This document shows positions 14,601 through 15,272 of a DNA stretch of 15,272 bases, one piece after another. The position numbers and the translations under genes were made by a program. The first letter of the stretch is position 1. The number at the start of each line of letters is the position of its first letter. Origin of the DNA: Thiosocius sp049669185 (GTDB lineage Bacteria > Pseudomonadota > Gammaproteobacteria > Chromatiales > Chromatiaceae); NCBI GenBank assembly GCA_049669185.1, contig JBATKF010000426.1:1-15272 (forward strand), in the 5' to 3' direction. The notes under the pieces are model-generated. The model was not told the origin of the DNA and searched no databases. It saw only the letters and a list, made by a program, of their open reading frames with translations.

Positions 14601-15052
14601 AGATCCGGATCCGCGCCACCACTATCCGCAACTGGGATCGCAAGGAACTGCTGGTACCGAACAAGGAGTTCATCACCCAGCGACTGCTCAACTGGTCGCT
14701 CAGTGATCAACTCACCCGGCTCGTGATCGACGTGGGAATCGACTACGGCGGTGACGTGGAGCGTGCCTTGCTACTGCTGGAGGAGGCCGCGAGGGAGAAC
14801 CCGCGCGTGCTCGATGAGCCGCCGCCATTCGTCACCTTCGAGAACTTCGGCGACAACGCCTTGACGCTGTCGCTGAAATGCTTCGTCGAATCGACGGAGC
14901 ATCGTCTGACGATCATGACGGAACTGCGTCTCGCCATTAATCAGCAATTCAAGGCGGCCGGGATCGTCATTGCGTTCCCGCAGCGAGATGTGCATCTGGA
15001 CACGACGAGGCCGCTCGATATCCGCATCCATCGAAAACCGGTCCACGACTGA
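11648..15052 (+). CDS. MscK/MscM-type large mechanosensitive channel (MscS family)
   Basis: A 1134-residue inner-membrane channel that opens under membrane tension to release solutes on hypo-osmotic shock. In order: signal peptide (about 1-28), a long periplasmic region rich in heptad-like Leu/Ala/Glu/Arg sequence, probably coiled coil (about 30-455), some eight membrane segments (about 505-890), a charged cytoplasmic loop (about 765-805), then the MscS core from about 900. The pore helix region reads LGVGIGFGLQEIVANFISGLIILFERPIRVGD (about 944-975), with the Gly/Ala packing expected of MscS TM3, followed by the beta domain (LLVPNKEF, NWSLSD) and the alpha/beta C-terminal domain. Length and order match MscK (KefA) and MscM (YjeP), about 1100 residues; which one cannot be told by eye. 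GTG 11648 is chosen because it begins the signal peptide; the ribosome site is weak. It is divergent from the dehalogenase gene. Confidence 0.94.
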   Translation: MQFLNTSITRTLLFFLWLLVPAALVALPAPTLDKPADAVTLELLRSQLDGLESSSDVDEATKTAAAEMYRKAISNLEIARSQEEAAARFQAAIESAPKETHRLREELARKKESAGTTPPAFDGMGLDELVQRLQQEQANLAAVEAKLGEFETELKKETDRPDAIRALLAEANSKKTQTEADLAMGASGAEPAQITQARQALRKTELESLRTQTLMLDQELLSQGVRIGLLEAQRDLTEFSVRSLRSTVAALESSANAARQRQADLAKDQAQVAKREAAGKHPLVQQLADRNASLSETLNPLAAKLEGLNALDTRAIRQAAEIEQRLSDAQQKIEIAGLSQALGQLLMEESRSLPDTRVFNRQAAEREREIAEISLARLQLREERRSLRNIDDYVADLTQALPETAATSIRSELSGLASQRRDLIDQAIDIEDAYLRALGELDFAEGRVLDVVTRYEAFLAEHLLWVRTSPPAGLTSMRAIPGQAGRLLSPREWAGIIEILGQRLPRSPYLAGAALLFALVLWNLRRLYGTLKSTGANIGRLSKDRLRDTFHALVLILLLATPIPLLLFTLGRELSSAIEASQFAKAVGHALEVIAPLLFSLQALRIFLRPGSVAAAHFHWSAKALEKISHDLRWFIPAVVLSGFVTIAATLGDPDNLGSGLGRLAFVVMMGVLALFFFRLSRPGGGILWLFFTPEEHHRLLRLRPLWSALLVLPPVAATVVALLGFLYTGATLIHYILRTHWFLLILLVTHQFVYRWLLLNRQRLALKAARARRDALRQARAAREEGSEGSDGMDFSVDEGEVDLIALDKDSRRLLNAVFVLASLAGAWLIWREVLPAFSFFDETTLWTYTSNVDGAAKLVPITLADLLSALLIILLTLLAVRRLPSLLEIAVLQRLDMTPAGRYTATTLATYTIVAIGTAVVFSALGGSWSEIQWIFAALGVGIGFGLQEIVANFISGLIILFERPIRVGDVVTVGDTDGVVTKIRIRATTIRNWDRKELLVPNKEFITQRLLNWSLSDQLTRLVIDVGIDYGGDVERALLLLEEAARENPRVLDEPPPFVTFENFGDNALTLSLKCFVESTEHRLTIMTELRLAINQQFKAAGIVIAFPQRDVHLDTTRPLDIRIHRKPVHD

Positions 15053-15089
15053 TGCCCCGCCGACACACCGAGGGGCGATCGTCTGCAGC

Positions 15090-15121
15090 AGGCCGGGGCG
15101 CAATCGGCTGCCGCCCGGCCT
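15090..15121. terminator. Stem-loop between convergent genes, possible bidirectional terminator
   Basis: AGGCCGGG (15090-15097) pairs perfectly with CCCGGCCT (15114-15121) around a 16-base loop that can itself fold (CGGC-T-GCCG). It lies between the stop of the channel gene and the stop of the convergent SHOCT gene. No T-run follows on either strand, so it is not a textbook intrinsic terminator. Confidence 0.4.
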
Positions 15122-15131
15122 CCAAGCTGGG

Positions 15132-15272
15132 TTACAAGGAGTTGAGAATCTGCTGCTTCTTCGCCTTGTATTCCTCCGGCGTGATGTAGCCGCCGGCCGC
15201 CAGCTTGTCGAGCTCGGCGATTCGCTGCTCGGGCGACTTCTGCGCAGGCGCCGCCGCGGGCGCGGCCTGAAC
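15132..15272 (-). CDS. SHOCT-domain protein, C-terminal 46 residues (partial at right edge)
   Basis: The frame enters from the right edge and ends at TAA 15132-15134. The visible residues are an alanine/proline-rich linker (QAAPAAAPAQKSPEQ) followed by RIAELDKLAAGGYITPEEYKAKKQQIL, a clear SHOCT (short C-terminal) domain: Leu-x-x-Leu-x-Gly-x-Ile-Thr-x-Glu-Glu-Tyr/Phe-x-x-Lys-Lys. SHOCT usually closes a protein whose function is set by the upstream part, often an oligomerising or membrane-associated domain, which is out of view here. It is convergent with the channel gene, 79 bases away. Confidence 0.82.
   Translation of the reverse strand, partial: VQAAPAAAPAQKSPEQRIAELDKLAAGGYITPEEYKAKKQQILNSL

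Overview
The window is GC-rich bacterial DNA, dense in genes on both strands. Family content (an MscK/MscM-type giant mechanosensitive channel, a TVP38-flavoreductase fusion, an L-2-haloacid dehalogenase, a RAYT/REP remnant) suggests a gammaproteobacterium, perhaps near the Chromatiales. That placement is inference from composition and gene types. There is no rRNA, tRNA, CRISPR array or intact insertion sequence.

Layout. (1) 1-2466, minus strand: a possible operon of a small membrane protein, an EcsC-family protein and the N-terminal half of a P2-type cation ATPase that runs off the left edge. (2) 2641-4234, plus strand: a membrane-anchored cysteine-cluster protein, then a tightly coupled DUF211 / VIT1-CCC1-like membrane protein pair, a probable metal-handling unit. 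(3) 4235-4654 holds no gene I can support. (4) 4655-5473, plus strand: a membrane-anchored alpha/beta hydrolase, convergent with (5) a lipoprotein of unknown function (5488-6246, minus). (6) 6325-9193, minus strand: a TVP38-pyridine nucleotide-disulfide reductase fusion whose stop overlaps the start of a secreted DUF3047 protein. (7) 9474-10466, minus strand: a DUF2269-like membrane protein and a small K+ channel. (8) 10482-10803: a short element bounded by imperfect inverted repeats, each with a hairpin, holding a C-terminal fragment of a REP-associated tyrosine transposase (RAYT). (9) 10786-11460, minus strand: an L-2-haloacid dehalogenase whose stop codon lies inside the element's right repeat. 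(10) 11648-15052, plus strand: an MscK/MscM-type channel with a plausible sigma70-like promoter. (11) 15132-15272, minus strand: the C-terminal end of a SHOCT-domain protein.

Most genes encode envelope or ion-handling proteins: a cation ATPase, a VIT-like transporter, a K+ channel, an MscS-family channel and a TVP38 membrane redox fusion. I see no classical defence or secretion system. The items most worth a second look are the RAYT-remnant element that shapes two gene boundaries, the archaeal-type DUF211-VIT pair next to a cysteine-cluster protein, and the TVP38-reductase/DUF3047 unit.
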